From: an uncultured Oscillospiraceae bacterium
GTDB taxonomy: Bacteria > Bacillota > Clostridia > Oscillospirales > Ruminococcaceae
NCBI GenBank assembly: GCA_958403605.1
Contig: CATXYA010000122.1
Span: 1-6,026, forward strand
Direction: 5' to 3'
Length of the DNA stretch: 6,026 bases
The stretch's first letter is position 1, and each line of letters opens with the position of its first letter. This document shows positions 5,948 through 6,026 of this stretch, in pieces. Position numbers and translations under genes: made by a program. Below the pieces are notes generated by a model. The model did no database searches, was not told the DNA's origin, and worked only from the letters and a program-made list of their open reading frames with translations.

Positions 5948-5985
5948 GCTTTACGTTTGTTGATATTTTCTGAGAAGCGTAAAGC
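5948..5985. repeat. Inverted repeat GCTTTACG/CGTAAAGC
   Basis: Two perfect 8-base arms (5948-5955 and 5978-5985) are separated by 22 bases. No gene or T-run is attached. It lies outside the larger inverted-repeat element and may belong to another extragenic repeat that continues past the window. Confidence 0.5.
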
Positions 5986-5989
5986 TACG

Positions 5990-6019
5990 TTGTTTTTCCG
6001 CGAAAGCAAGGAAAAACAA
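5990..6019. repeat. Perfect palindrome with 10-base arms at the right edge
   Basis: TTGTTTTTCC (5990-5999) and GGAAAAACAA (6010-6019) are exact inverted copies around a 10-base loop. The T and A runs lie inside the arms rather than after a GC-rich stem, so it is not a standard intrinsic terminator, though it could act on a convergent transcript from outside the window. The remaining bases to 6026 show nothing further. Confidence 0.55.
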
Positions 6020-6026
6020 AAGCCTT

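Overview
The window looks like chromosome from a GC-rich, Gram-positive gut-type Clostridia (an Oscillospiraceae-like Firmicute). This is inferred from strong AGGAGG-type ribosome binding sites, lipobox lipoproteins, very GC-rich coding in the regulatory genes, and a palindrome-rich intergenic stretch. No rRNA, tRNA or CRISPR array is visible.

All genes read on the minus strand, from about 5341 down to base 1, in one compact run. First is an OmpR/PhoB-type response regulator (5341-4676). It is followed after 10 bases by a membrane sensor histidine kinase (4665-3244), and then by a 263-residue protein with one membrane segment (3247-2456) whose start overlaps the kinase stop by four bases (ATGA). 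After a 52-base gap come two tandem, paralogous lipoproteins (2403-1189, and 1171 to beyond base 1). The second is cut by the window edge about ten residues before its expected end. Both lipoproteins carry the same Cx4CxHx4CPAW motif and have an almost shared leader and linker, but strongly diverged mature domains.

The layout suggests a signalling module. The kinase senses an extracytoplasmic signal and the regulator responds, while the single-pass protein and the two lipoproteins act at the outer face of the membrane as output or as sensory partners. A 9-base word, TGATACAAG, with an 11-base periodic partner occurs both just upstream of the regulator gene and in the gap before the first lipoprotein. 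This makes a shared regulator-binding site plausible.

The right-hand 600 bases (5417-6026) hold no convincing gene. They contain a roughly 389-base element (5519-5907) bounded by 32-base inverted repeats (28 of 32 matched). Inside it are nested complementary segments and at least four tight hairpins. Two further palindromes (5948-5985 and 5990-6019) follow. The element looks like a MITE-like or structured extragenic repeat, possibly transcribed as a folded RNA. With the lipoprotein pair, it is the most unusual part of the window.
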